DNA from: Anaeramoeba flamelloides
Lineage: Eukaryota; Metamonada; Anaeramoebidae
Direction of reading: 5' to 3'
DNA: 64,000 nucleotides
Assembly (NCBI GenBank): GCA_027625915.1
Contig: JANTQA010000008.1
Span: forward strand, 13,393,001 to 13,457,000
Shown here piece by piece: positions 22,801-35,048 of the stretch (its first letter is position 1; every line of letters begins with the position of its first letter). The notes beneath the pieces are model-generated. The model saw only the letters and a list, made by a program, of their open reading frames with translations. It did not search any database and had not been told where the DNA came from. The translations under genes and the position numbers were made by a program.

Positions 22801-24048
22801 CTGTTAGTTCTTATCTATTAAAGTAAACATCTTCAAGTTGAATTAAATGTAAATTAATCCCCAAGTTTATTTAAAATTTTTTACAGGAAAATCACATGTT
22901 GTTATTGATTAGAGACTTTTAAAAATTCCAAGCACTACTAATAATAATAAATACAAAGACTCTAAACAATTTCAGTTCTGAGAATTTTAATTATATTGTG
23001 AATAAATTTTCTAATTGAATAATAAAATATTAATTAAAGTAATAATTTTTATCTAACTTAATATTTTGAATTTGATAATTCACAAAAGTACGTCTCATGA
23101 ATACTAATAAAATTTTTAACTTCCTTGAGTTCTAGTGAAGGATTTAATGTCAAAAAAGCTTTATTCTTAAAAATTGAGATCTAGAAATGACAAATTCAAA
23201 TTTTTCATTTAAAGGGTGAAAAAAATAAAACAGATTCATTTTGAAACATTACAAGTTTAAAAGATCTTTTTTATTAATTTATGGTTTAATTGATAACCGT
23301 TATTGCAATTCAATTCAATAAGTGTGATTTGTCTTTTAGAAAGGTAATTGAGGTCATTAATTCTCAGAAAATTATTATGTGAGATCTAAAAAGTAAAATT
23401 TGTTTTTTTTTCTACTAAAGGTGTCTTTTGTGATATCATAAAATGAAAAATAAATTGAGAAAATTTTTTTTTCTTTTTATAAAACTTCCTTTTAAATGGT
23501 TATTTATCCTTACCTTTGTTTAAAAATTTTTTTTTTTTTTTTTTTTGTTCTGGTTTGTTGATTGATTAGTTATTTTAGAGGGTTTTAAAGTTGTTAGACG
23601 TTAGTAAAATGTAGAGTGGGGAAATATTTGACAAATAAACTCTATGTTATTTTCAAACCAGTAAATTTTTGAAAAAAAAAATATTCAATTATTTGGTGAT
23701 ATAATAAATACTTCATAATCATCATTTCCAAAAAAAGGAAAGATCCAATTTTCTTTTTAGAGCAAAATATTTTTTTTTTATTAAATAAATATAATAATAA
23801 TCTCTATTTAAAAATTTTATTGTAATTAGAATGTTGAATTCAAATATATCACAAACCCAATCCGACAACGCCTTAACTCAATTTATATCGATTATAACTA
23901 TTTACGTTGGTGTTGTTAAATATTAAATAAATGAAATGTCAGTGGTATTAAGTAATGGGAAATTATATTTTAAAATCAAAGAAAGGCAACGAATATGATT
24001 GTAAGTTTTGTTGGAAACTTCAAAGTAAAAAGAAAAAACGAAAAGAAT

Positions 24049-24087
<39 letters not shown>

Positions 24088-24229
24088 AAATAAAATAAAA
24101 ACAAACTGAGACATGAATGTATTAATCTGTAAAGATTATTATATTTTTTTAGGGGGGGTAAAAAAAATAATTGTGTAAGTAAAAAGCCAAAACATGCATC
24201 GAAAATGTGATTGTTTGAATTTAGAGTTG

Positions 24230-24560
24230 AATGTTGAATTTTTGTCAACCATCGTTATTTTACAAGCTCAAAAATACTGATTATTTACATTTCCAATGAA
24301 ATTGAGAAATTTTGAACAAGATGTTCGAATGAAAGGTTCCCGAATTTTTTTAACATTTTTTTTTTCAAAATTTATGATTTATTCGGGCTTTTTCCTATCT
24401 GAATAATTATTGCTCAAATCAGAAATTTATTATTTCTCTTATTTCTAAACAATTATAAGTTTATTGATTCTTAAAAAAAAAGTGAATTTTTCATCTTTAG
24501 CTGGGCAAACTTTAGTGAAATGGATTTTAATAACCAAAATACTCCAAAATTTAAGATTAT
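24230..24560. repeat. Dispersed repeat family B, copy 1
   Basis: Matches about 58170-58450 in the same orientation ('aaattgagaattttg' and 'gttccaatgaaa' type blocks, then 'tttattatttctcatatttctaaacaat', then 'agtgaaatgga'). A third, more diverged member is at 30950-31440. Function unknown. Confidence 0.55.
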
Positions 24561-25858
24561 TTTCCTTATTTGTGATTCGATTGTATTAATAAGGGAATAT
24601 TTTATATTAATAAAGTCATATTTTTGATTTTTTCATAATTTACAAAATATTGGTTTGTCTTTGTTTATAACATAATAATATCTAGTTAAGTGAACACCAT
24701 TTCAAAAATTGTGAACCGTCTGAAATAATAAAATTGAAAAAAAAAATATATCCTTCAGTATTTGAGAACAAGAATAATCAAATATGTTTAATAATTAAAT
24801 TTTATACCATTCTAAATTTGTAAAAACCTGAGTTTTTTATAAATTAAAAAAAAACAAAATGAAATACTAAAAAAAGTTAGTAACAATTTTTTAAATGGGT
24901 CTACCAATTTTTTATTACTGAACTTTCTCTGAAAAAAGCTGAAACAGAAGTTTTTTTACTAATAATTAGATTCATTTTGAAAGACATTACAGATTCGAAA
25001 TTTTGTTAGTGATTATTGGTATTTTCGAAGATCTTTTTTTTTTTTTGGTTTAATCTTGTGTAAAGAAAAAGTAGTAAAAAAAGGAGAAAAAAGATACAGA
25101 AAAAAGGTAAAAACAAAAAAAAAAAACTAAAGTAAAACAAAAATTTGCAAAATTAGAAAAAATGATTCCAGATCCAAAAATTTGAAAATAGTTTTTTGAA
25201 AAGAATACTGGAATAAACCCTCAAAACAACTTCTATTAACATTATAAAGTGAGTCAAAATTTTTGAAAAATAGTTTATTCTTTATCTTTTTTTTAAAAGA
25301 AACAAAACTTTTTTCAATTTTTCAATAAGCGATATTATCACATATAAAAAAAATTTTTTTTTGTATTTTTGAAAACTTTTATTTGTGTATTTTTTGGATT
25401 GTACACTTTTTACCTGTCTCTGATTATTCTCAATCCAGATTGCAATGAAAAATGTTTTGGTAAACTAAATTTAGTTTTTGTAAGTAATTAATAAAACATT
25501 AAAAAAAAAAAATTTTTGTTTTTTTGGATTTATTTTTTTATTTGTTGATTTATCATTTGAGAGTACGTGAATTCTGAAATTAAGACAAAAAAAAAAAAGT
25601 TTTAAAAAAGAAGACAATTTTGAAAAAGGAAATTTTTTTCACAAAAAAAAAAATAATCCCAAACCAAACAAAAAAATTAAATAGAAAAAAATTATTTAGA
25701 AACATAAAATTATTAAATAGAATAATACAATACAAAAGTAAGAAAAATTTTCGGATTTTGATTGTTGTTTAAAAAAAAAAATAAAAATGGAAAAAATAAT
25801 AAGAATATGAATTGAAAATATTTTCAAAAGTTATAATTATCAATCATGTAGGCATGAT

Positions 25859-28215
25859 TTATTTTTTAAGTTGGTTTTTAAGTTTTTCAAATTCTTGATT
25901 AATATAGTCAATCATTTGACTTTGGACTTGATTAATCATTTCGAGAGTATCTCCAGAACTATTAAATCGAGGTAGAGAATAAATAATATATATTAAATAA
26001 TCATAAAAAAAAAATAGGAATAAATTATTATAAATTAGGCAAATTTTAAAATAAAAACAATTTTTTAAACAAAATAATAGTTTAAAAATAAAAAAAGATT
26101 ATTAATATCTGGCAAAAACTTACAGTTTTCCTCCTCCTGATTTTGGTGAGTTTTGTGTTTGTCTTCTAGATCCAAATCCGCCTCTTTTTGGAGAATTTCC
26201 ACCAAATCCACCAGTTTTTTTCACGCCGCCAAATCCACCACGTCTTTGGCCTCCGAAGCCACCTGTTTTTGGTGACGATCCACCAAATCCGCGAGAGGGT
26301 CTTTTATTTTCTTGTTTCCATGGATTTCCTTCTGCCTTTTTAGGTTCCTCTGTTTTAGGAGGTGTTTTTGGTAAGCCGCCTCTTGGTCTACCACCAAACC
26401 CACCAGTTTTTTTCAATCCCCTACCTCTGTTAAGAATTGCGTCCATGAGTCCACCTCCGCCTCCGCCGGTGCTGCCACCGGATTTGGGCTTATTGTCGAC
26501 ATTTGGGCCAGATCGATCATTGGTTTCGGCTTTTTTTAAACCACCCTTTGAAAATCCTTGGATCGAGTCCAATAGTGCGTTTCTCGACTTTCCTCCTTGC
26601 TTTGGTGGGGGTCCTCCTCCGAGTTTTGGTGGTCCTCCCAACTTTGGTGGTGGTGGTCCCCCGGATGGTGTTGGTGGTCCCCCAGATTTTGGTGGGGGTG
26701 GCGTGCTATCTTTTTTTTTTGATTTCTTTTTGTCTTTTTTGGAAGATTTTTTTTCTTTTTTCTCTTTTTTGGAGGGTTTTTCTTTTTTGGTTTTTTTCTT
26801 TTCCTTTTTGGATTTCTTATCTTTTTTTGAATTGGAGTTCAGGGCCTTGATGGCTTTTTGAAGTTGTGCTAAAAATTTGTCGGCTTCCTTTGATGTGCCG
26901 AAATTGACTCCATATGTAACTCTTTTTTCATTGGCCCAGGCAACAAGTTTTTCTCCATTTTTTTTGGGGGCCATTGTTGCAAAAATGTTGGAGTTGATGC
27001 AAACCTTTTTGTTTTGGAAATTATTGAATAAAAAAAAAAAATTAATTTATTTTGATTTGTTTTGTGTTTTTGAGTTTTTCCCTTAAAAGGTCGAAATAGG
27101 ATTTTGATCACTTGAGTTTGCAAAGAATTCTAACTTCCTTTTTTATAAGAGTTCATTTTAATACTAGAGTATAGTCAGAAAAAGTAGTTCAAGAGACTTT
27201 ATTCTTTTGGTTTTATTGGCCAAAAAAGAAAAAGAATTTTGGAAAAATAAAATTTTTTAATTATTTTTTTCTCTTTTTATTTCAAATCATTAATTCGGTT
27301 TTTTTGAAAAAAAAGGTTGTGGTTATTTGAATCAAAATAAGAAATCTTTTCTTTTTTAAAAAATTATTTTTTTTGAATAAAAATAATTTCTAAAAGAAGA
27401 AAAAAATTTTCTTGTCAAAGAAAAGAAAATATCAAAAATTATTTCAAGTTTCCCACTAAATTTGTGTCTCAATTGTAATTGAAATTTTCAATTGTCATGG
27501 GGGCTTATTCAAAATTCTTTTTGATTTCTATTTTTTTTTTTTAATTTTCAAAGAAAAAATTTTTATCAACAAGCAGAGAGAAGGAAATTGATAAAGGGAA
27601 ATTTCTTTTTTAAAACAAACCAAGAAAAGTTAATTATAGTCAGGTTCTAACAGCTATTAGATTCTAGTTTATTTTTTTTACAATTTAGGTTATGGTATGA
27701 AGTTTTTCAAAGTAAATATTTTTTTTTGGCATCAAGTACAAAATTGTTTTTATTTTGATAGTTTTTTTTTCTTTTCTTTTCATTCTTCTTTTAATTAAAA
27801 TTATTTGTAAAAATAAATAATTTAAAAAAAAAAAAAGAAAAGAATCTGTTTCTTTATGAAACAAAATTATAAAAACAACGCCTTAATTCAAAAAATAAAA
27901 AAAACAAGAAAAAATAATAAAATAAAATTAAAATTTTTTTACCTTTTTATCTTTTCTCATTCCTATTACTCTATAAGTTCCTTTACCACTGTGGTGGTAA
28001 ATATGAATTGGTGCTTCACCACCAGAAAGTGGTTTCCATCCTTTTGTTTTTGCATCAAAATAAAATTGGTTAGCTTTTGTTGAGTGTATTGGTTTTTCAC
28101 TAATCAGATCAGGGGAAAAAAGAAAAAGTCAAAACAAAAAAAAGAAAAAGAAAAGGTTAAGAGAAGGAAAGAAGAAGAACAAAGATATTTAAAAAAAACA
28201 AAATACTCACGACAT
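25859..28215 (-). CDS. VASP: Ena/VASP-family actin regulator (4 exons, 5-nt first coding exon)
   Basis: Exons 28215-28211 (ATG TC), 28099-27943, 27004-26124 and 25958-25859. All junctions are GT...AG with matching phases, giving 380 residues. Order of parts: an EVH1 domain (about 1-112), with MSEKPIHSTKANQFYFDAKT, IHIYHHSGKGTYRVIGMRKD, VCINSNIFATM and the C-terminal helix after VTYGVNFGTSKEADKFLAQL; a lysine-rich stretch (113-153); a proline-rich stretch (154-191) expected to bind profilin; two WH2/GAB-like actin-binding segments (about 193-213, RNALLDSIQGFSKGGLKKAE, and 238-254, GGLMDAILNRGRGLKKT); GGFGG/RG-rich repeats (about 255-339); and a short C-terminal coiled coil, MINQVQSQMIDYINQEFEKL, equal to the VASP tetramerisation domain. 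Ena/VASP proteins elongate actin filaments at filopodia and leading edges. The largest exon alone has an ORF beginning at an internal Met within EVH1, so an unspliced call would lose half of EVH1 and the tetramerisation domain. Family and exon structure are strongly supported; the 5-nt exon rests on one perfect donor (gtgagt) and the match of the N-terminus to VASP. Confidence 0.9.
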
Positions 28216-28909
28216 TCAAAAACTTTTTTTTTTGTAGTACAAAAAATATTAAAAAAATAAAAGTAAAAAATTATGTGTTGAAAAAAATGATTATTGTCAA
28301 AATAATAAAGTTTAAAAGAAAGATTGTTTCTTTAAATAATTTAAGGAACAAACCTGTCAATAGTTTGAGAAGACATATTATTTATTTTCAGGTTTTTACA
28401 ATTTGTTTTTTTTTTTTCTTGATTGGTTTCTCTTTAAACACTTTTCGCTGTAATCAAGAGACCTCATTAAATCTAAATCTATGAAATTAAGTAAAATTTT
28501 TTCGGATTTTTCTCAAAAATTGAGATATATCGAACAGATCAAATATGATTTCAATGAAGGTGGTAACAATAAGTTGTTTTTGTTGAACCTGGCTGATATT
28601 TTCAAAATAGAACAGAAAAGAAAGAAAATTAAAACAAATCATATTTCATAAAAATTTGGTTTTGAAAATTGTTTACAAGATTGAAGGAAAAAGAACAGAT
28701 TTTTGAAGGTGTTTTTTTGTTTGAAAAAATCTTTATTTGTCAAAAATATTTTGTATTATGAGGAAAAAAATTTATTTAGAAATTAACTAAAGAAAGGTAG
28801 AAGTTCAAAAATAACTCTTAAATTTTAAATATATAATCCACGTGTGATTTAAAACCGATTTAATAATTCTCAAAAACCAATTGAAAAACAAATTACAGTG
28901 ATCAGAAAA

Positions 28910-29230
28910 AATGGTTATTCGTAACTAAAAAATTCGTTCTTTTTTTTATTCTTATTCCAACGAAGAATCAATTTACAACCCAATAGTATATCTAAGTTCA
29001 AATCAGTTTTCAAGGTAAATGTCTTTCAAATTTTCAGTAAATGTTAAAATTGTAAATGGAATTTGTCTCAAATTTTTTGTAATATTCTCAATTTAGGAGT
29101 GAAATTTTTTGTTTTGTTGAAAAAAATTTTTTTTAAATATCAACTCTATTTTCTGAGAAGAATTTTCATATTTGGGTTGTTAATTTTAAGTATTTCTTTT
29201 TTAATAATAGAACTTTAATAAAGGAATATC
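28910..29230. repeat. Dispersed repeat family D, copy 1
   Basis: Matches about 53870-54150 in the same orientation ('atatacctaagttcaaatca' type block, 'attttcagtaaa', 'aataatagaactttaa') and about 52820-53080 inverted. No coding potential. Confidence 0.55.
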
Positions 29231-29234
29231 ATAT

Positions 29235-29450
29235 TTAACTATTTTTTAGTATCTTCTTCTTTGAACACTTAGTGTGTAGTCTTTTTAAGAAAAGAACTAA
29301 CGTTTTTTGATTGAAACAACAGTTAAAAAAGACTACATAGATTAATAGAAAAAGAGTACAACCTGGCAAAAGAATCTCGTTAGTTGGGCTTTTTACTTCA
29401 CACTGGAAAATAATTTGTAAAAGTAACTTCGACTTCTCAAAAGTTAACAA
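29235..29450 (-). CDS. Unrecognised exon-like ORF
   Basis: The minus-strand frame includes QCEVKSPTNEILLPG, followed by a hydrophobic run that may be intron read-through, since GGTTG after CCA could be a weak donor. An open frame extends upstream to about 29488 without Met. The mixed composition stands out from the surroundings. No family recognised. It directly abuts repeat family D. Confidence 0.2.
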   Translation of the reverse strand: MLTFEKSKLLLQIIFQCEVKSPTNEILLPGCTLFLLIYVVFFNCCFNQKTLVLFLKRLHTKCSKKKILKNS

Positions 29451-30949
29451 GAACTTGATCGTTTGTGGTTTTATTCCTGTTTTACCCTATCTTATCAAAA
29501 TTCTGTTCTTATTCCCATAATAAGTTTTTCTTGAATCTCATTTGTTAAAGTACCTATCCCATTTTGTGAATTTAAACGATACTGATAGAGCTCACTACCC
29601 ACTAAAAACGATAGTGCTAGATTGTACTACTTTTGATAAACGGGAATTGAAATAACAAAATAACTTCAAAGGATAACCAATATCAAAAAATTCATTAACA
29701 GCATTAATAAAAAAGATTCATCGGATTCTCAATTTCAAAAAAAATCAAATTTCAAAAAAAAAAAAAAATCCAATTAACAAAAAAACAAAATTAATAGGAT
29801 CTTAATAGTTTTAAAAATTTAAGAATGAAAAAAAAAAGTTGAAAGAGGTTCTACTATGATAAAATTTTCAAATTATAATATAAAGTATCAAATCATTTCG
29901 TATTTAATATTTACAAATGTTTTAAATTCACTGATTTTATAAAAGAATGTTTTTTCCCTGTGCAAAATCAATTTAATTCATATTAATCTATTTTTTGGTT
30001 ATAATATGCCATAATATATTTGAAAAAGTAAGGATTTTGTATAAATCTTTAGAAAAATAATTATCTGAAAAAACAAAATAAATGAAAAAAAAACAAAATT
30101 AAAATATCTTTTAAAAGTGACAAACATTGAAACTTCGAAACTTATATTGTTATATTCAAAATTATAATTCAAATCAATTTTAAGTACAAAACTAAGTATT
30201 GATATTTTTTTTTTTTTTTTTTTTGAAAAAAAAACACAGTTTTTTCATTGTTAAATTTTATAAATTTATCATACAACAGATACCAATCAATTTTTACACA
30301 GTATCATACCGTTTAAAAAAATTCAATTTTTTTTTTCTCTATTTATTGATTTTATTTTCACTATGGTGGTTATATCCCTAATATTTATTAAACTTTTAAA
30401 AAAAAAAACATGATTTTGTTTTTTTCTTGGAAATTCTTGTGATTTTGTTTCATTGTTAATAGTTCTACAAAGCAGTATGAATTATATAGATTGTCCAAAA
30501 AATAAATTTTTCACTTTTGAACTTGAGAAGGCAATTGGTTTAAATTAAAAGATATTTAATAATAGATGGTATATTTGATTTTTTTTTTCTTGAGATTTTT
30601 TTGAGTTTTGTATTTATTTAATCCTTTTAAAAAAATTTGAAAAAAAAAATGGTTTCCTAAATTAAGTAATTGGATTACAAATTATGGATAATCTCTATAT
30701 TTTTAGCCTACAACTAGAAAACTAGATTATACTGATTAATATCCCTAAAATCAGAAACAAAAAAAAAATAATCTTGAAATAAAAGATTTGGGATCCATCA
30801 AATTTCCTGATTTTTTTTTAAAAAATTAAAATATACCACCATTACTATTAAATTTGGAAGAGGAGTCTGTAAATTTTATATATTATAAGAAATAAAATGA
30901 TAGATCGAAACTCCACTTTAGAAAAATTAAACTCATTTCCAATCCAAAA

Positions 30950-31440
30950 CAGGTCCAATTTTTTTGAAGAAATAGAACATATTCTTTGAATTTAATCCAG
31001 TAAACTTCCCAAAATCAATTTTCAATTATTAGATCAAATCATTTTTTTATTTTAGTCAAATTCTTTTTTTTTTGATTTTTTTTACTTTTCTTGTTTTGTT
31101 TCTCCATTGTTTTTAATTTTTTTAAAAAAAGCCAATTCGAAAAAAAAAAAAAAAAATGAAAACTACAAATTAACTTTAAGAAAAATATGGCTTTATCTTT
31201 ACTTTTTAAATGAATAAATTTACCATTAAAAATTTTATTTTTCAAAAGAAATTGATAATTTTTGCATAAGATATTCTTAAGATAGGGCCCAAAATTTGTT
31301 TTAATATTTATTTTTTGAAAATTTATCCTTTTTTACAGGTATTTCGTTTATAGATATTAACTCCAATTCGGAGTTTATTATTTCAATCCTTTCGAAATAA
31401 TATGGGTTTGGTATATTCTTAAAAAATTGGATTTTGTATA
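30950..31440. repeat. Dispersed repeat family B, copy 2
   Basis: Related to about 57905-58340: 'gaagaaatagaacatattct', a T-rich block, 'actacaaattaactttaag', and 'ttaactccaattcggagttt'. Diverged by numerous small indels. Confidence 0.5.
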
Positions 31441-32488
31441 TTTTTTCTCAGTACTTTAGTTTAAATGAAGCTTATTTGTTACCCGAATTGTTCTTTTTAT
31501 TATAATTGCTCGATCCTAAACACACTTGAACAATAAATTAAAGCCCAAAATAGACCACTTCAATGAAAAAAAAACAGACACATATAAACCAAAAACGAAG
31601 TATTAGAGTTTACTGGAATGATCAAAAAATAAAAATTCAATTCACTAAAAGGTGAAAACTTTAAAAAAAAAAAAAAAAAAAACAAGTAATTAGTTATTAC
31701 AAAGTACCAATCTTTTACTTTTTTGAGAAGTATTATTTCTAATATAATAGGACAAATATAATTAAATTTTCGATATAATGTGATTTTTTAAAACCAACAC
31801 AAGAGAACTAAATAAAATGACCCCTGGGGATGTTATTTGAAGATACTAAAAAAATATAACAATTTTTATACAAACCCTCTAATTTGATAATTTTCAAATT
31901 GTTGAAAAGAAGATGAGAGGATATAAATATTAAAAAACATATAAAATAAATTCCAAAAAAATGTATAGTTTAAACAGTTGAAAGAATAACAATCTGTGAC
32001 TATAAATCCAATTTGAAAATAATTTTGGTTTTAGAAAATTTTAATTTTTTGTCTTTTCTCGTTTTTTTTTTTTCATTTCCCTTTTCCCAGTGATATAATA
32101 TGTTTGGTTAGATATGAAATTTTTTCAATGGTTGGTATAAGGCCAGTGTTAAGGCTTTTCAATTAAAAAATCACATACAATAGATCAAACTCATCTTTTC
32201 ATCTGATTGATCAACAATTATTAATGGAATTTAGACTAATTATACCATACAATTGTTTTTTGTTCTACTCGTTTCATTGTTTTGGAATCACAGATTTTGA
32301 TTTTTTCGTTTTATTTTTTTTTTTATATTACATGAAAATGATTACTTATAAAAACATTAATACTATGTAACTTAAATGTGGGTTTATATGAAGTTTGGGA
32401 AAATATAATAAAATAAGATTTTTTTTGCCTATTTTTGGTTTTGAGTGTATCTAAATTTTGGAATGGGATTTACAATCTAGTGAAATAT

Positions 32489-32489
32489 C

Positions 32490-32539
<50 letters not shown>
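32489..32539. repeat. Compound (CA)n(TA)n microsatellite
   Basis: About 13 CA units followed by about 12 TA units. The same compound order occurs at 42962-43003. Confidence 0.97.
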
Positions 32540-33239
32540 ACATAACTGATTTAACCAATACTTCCCCCCACCCTAAAAAAAAAAAAAGAAATGGAAAATC
32601 TATATCCATATAATATATACTACCTAGCCAAAAACTTGAAAAATTACAAAAAAAAATACAAGATTTCATAGGGGAGAGAAATATTGATTCTATAAATCAA
32701 CATGTTTTATGCAACACTTGATCTAATACCTTTAGAGTCAAAAAACAAATCTAAGTAATTTAACAAACCCTTTTTTAATCTTTTTCATATTTGAATATAA
32801 ATGAAAAAAACTACCAATTCACTTTTTTATTTTTTAATTATTTTAATTTATTCATTTTGATTTGTTTTGATCTATTCAAAAAAATTGTTTTAACAATATT
32901 TTAGTTGCTTTTTTGAAAAATTATCAAGGGTTTTATGAAAGTTTAATTTTTAGTAAAACAGATTTTAAAGGGAAACAAAAATTCTTTTTGAATTTGAAAA
33001 CAATGGATAACGAAACAACTCATGTATTTTTGTTTATATGATCAATTTTAGAAAATTTTGGAATGTTTTTTTTATTGTATTTATTTTATTAGAAAATATT
33101 TTTTTATCTTTACTTTACTAGCAACTAGAAAATATACCTTTGTTCACATTTTACACATAAAAAATCAATTTTTTCTTCCATTTTTGTAAATTTTAGCTGT
33201 CAATAATTTCAATTGCTGCAAAGGGTTAAAAAATTATCT

Positions 33240-33740
33240 TGCCACATGTCTAAGAACATTCTATATTGGTTCTTTGTTAATAAGTCTTTAAATTGGTTTT
33301 AATATTAATAGTTATTTAATGAATATATTTATTTTTTTTTTTAGATCCGAATTAAAAAGTGTAAGAATTATACATTGGAAGATAATTAATAAAATATTTT
33401 ATTTTTTTTTTGGGTTACTTGAAATATTTATTTACCTTTAAATCAATTAACCAGGAAAAAAAAATTATATTTTTATAAAAGCTCAAATTAAAATCAAAAC
33501 TATATAAATATTATAACCCAAAAACCCAAAACTTAAATACATTCCAGTATATAATCTTACACCATCCAATTCGGATTTTGGAAAAAAAATAAATAAATTT
33601 TTCACTGTCTTTTTGAACAACTATTGATTACCATATCAAGTGAAAGAACAATCAACTTAGAACCAAATTAACAAATCTCTACACCCAACAATAAATTATT
33701 TTCAAATTTCAGGGATTGTAAACCTTAAATTATTGTAGAT
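33240..33740. repeat. Foldback element, copy 2 (diverged)
   Basis: The right half ends 'caaatttcagggattgtaaa' and carries 'atcttacaccatccaattcg', matching the arms of the palindrome at 1245-1825. The left half (about 33240-33400) carries the inverse, for example 'ttagatccgaattaaaaagt'. The arms are more diverged than in copy 1, so it is probably older. It ends about 155 bp before the uS7 start codon. Confidence 0.6.
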
Positions 33741-33816
33741 TATTTCAAATAATCCTCTCCTTATTAAAAAATTACCAAAATGAACACCAACAATAAATAA
33801 AGAATTTTAAAGACAA

Positions 33817-33848
33817 AAAATCCAAATTAATTGATTAATTTGGATTTT
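33817..33848. promoter_or_regulatory. Perfect 14-bp inverted repeat just upstream of uS7
   Basis: Arms AAAATCCAAATTAA and TTAATTTGGATTTT around a TTGA loop, 47 bp before the start codon. It could be a transcription-factor site or a hairpin in the 5' UTR. The sequence 'tttggattttag' at its right side also resembles a splice acceptor, so a 5'-UTR intron is possible. Purely a sequence observation. Confidence 0.3.
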
Positions 33849-33895
33849 AGAAACACAATCATTTTTTTTAATTTATTTCTTAACAAGTTTTTTCA

Positions 33896-34671
33896 ATGAC
33901 CCAATACGAAGAACAAGAATCTGAAACACAAAAAGAACCTGAAATTGAATTAGAATCAGCAACTGAAATTAAACTTTTTGGTAAATGGAGTTATGAAGGT
34001 CTTAAGGTAATTTGATATTGAATTTTACTTTTACTTTTTTTTTTTTCTTTTTGTGGCTTTTTGTAAACAACAACCAAAAAACTCAAAAAAACAATTTTTT
34101 TTTTCGTTTTTCTTTTTTTGAAAAATAATAAAAGGTATCTGATATGTCTCTTGAAGATCAAATGTCATGGAAACCAAACTCAAGAAGATTTTTAACTCAC
34201 TCTTCTGGTAGATGGCAAGTAAAACCATTCAGAAAGATCAAGTGCCCAATTGTTGAAAGGTTTGTATGCTCCTTAATGATGCACGGAAGAAATGCTGGTA
34301 AAAAAATGATGGCAATCAGAATCCTTAAACATACTTTTGAAATTATCAATTTAATCACAGAAGAAAATCCAATCCAAGTAAAACAATTAATTCTTTTTAT
34401 TTTCATTCTTTTGAAAAAAAAGGATCTTGGAATTTTTAAAAAAGGCTTTTTTTTTTTGCTTTTTTTTTTTTTTGTTTTTTTTTTTCATTTAAATTTTTGT
34501 TTCTTGTCACTTGAAAACAGGTCTTATTAGATGCTATTACAAATTCAGGTCCACGTGAAGATACCACTCGTGTCGGAAAGGGCGGTGGTGCTAGAAGACA
34601 AGCTGTTGATGTTTCTCCTTTGAGAAGAGTAAATATTGGTATTTACTATCTCTGTTTTGGTGTAAGTTTCT

Positions 34672-34711
<40 letters not shown>

Positions 34712-35048
34712 TGTTTCAGAAACAAAAGTGGTGTCTCTTTTTAAGGAGCTTTTTTGATAAAAATTGATTTTTATCACAAAAACCCTAAAAATGAATACAC
34801 TATGTTTCCGCCTGTGTTACTCCTTACTCAAGAAAACATAAATCAATTTTTTGTTCTTTCAAATAATTAACAATTCACAAACCACTTTAATGGATCTCCC
34901 ATAGGCAAGAAAAGCTGCCTTTAGAAACACAAAATCAATTTCAGAATGTTTAGCTGACGAATTAATTAATGCTGCTAAAGGAAATTCAACTAGTTTTGCA
35001 GTTAAAAAGAAAGACGAAATCGAAAGAGTTGCTAGAAGTAATAGATAA
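33896..35048 (+). CDS. RPS5: 40S ribosomal protein uS7 (RPS5), 4 exons
   Basis: Exons 33896-34006, 34135-34377, 34521-34661 and 34905-35048, all joined in phase 0, giving 212 residues. Hallmark blocks are [98 protein letters not shown], and the C-terminal tail [15 protein letters not shown] ending VARSNR. uS7 lies in the head of the 40S subunit near the mRNA exit and E site. The introns are 128, 143 and 243 bp; the third contains a T-tract of over 30 bp. The N-terminus carries an acidic leader of about 25 residues ([16 protein letters not shown]...), as in many eukaryotic RPS5. Identification is firm. Confidence 0.97.

Larger units (their letters stand above)
21621..25858. other. Long non-coding region
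   Basis: No supported gene. It contains the dispersed repeat at 21900-22800, a member of a second repeat family at 24230-24560, an A-tract of about 35 bp near 24050-24085, and many shorter homopolymers. The two minus-strand frames over 23923-24248 are read through the A-tract and are artefacts. Confidence 0.5.
28216..33239. other. Long non-coding region between VASP and uS7
   Basis: No firmly supported gene. It includes an exon-like frame at 29235-29450, a repeat shared with the 53.9-54.2 kb region (28910-29230), a family B repeat (30950-31440), and a CA/TA compound microsatellite at 32489-32539. Frames with long Phe/Lys/Ile runs here are homopolymer artefacts. Confidence 0.5.

Noticed and set aside
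23923-24248. Two Phe-rich minus-strand ORFs
   Set aside because: Read through a 35-bp A-tract; low complexity.
26445-26861. Plus-strand proline/phenylalanine-rich ORF of 138 codons (and 26503-26850)
   Set aside because: It is antisense to the VASP lysine-, proline- and glycine-rich exon; the minus-strand frame carries recognisable domains.
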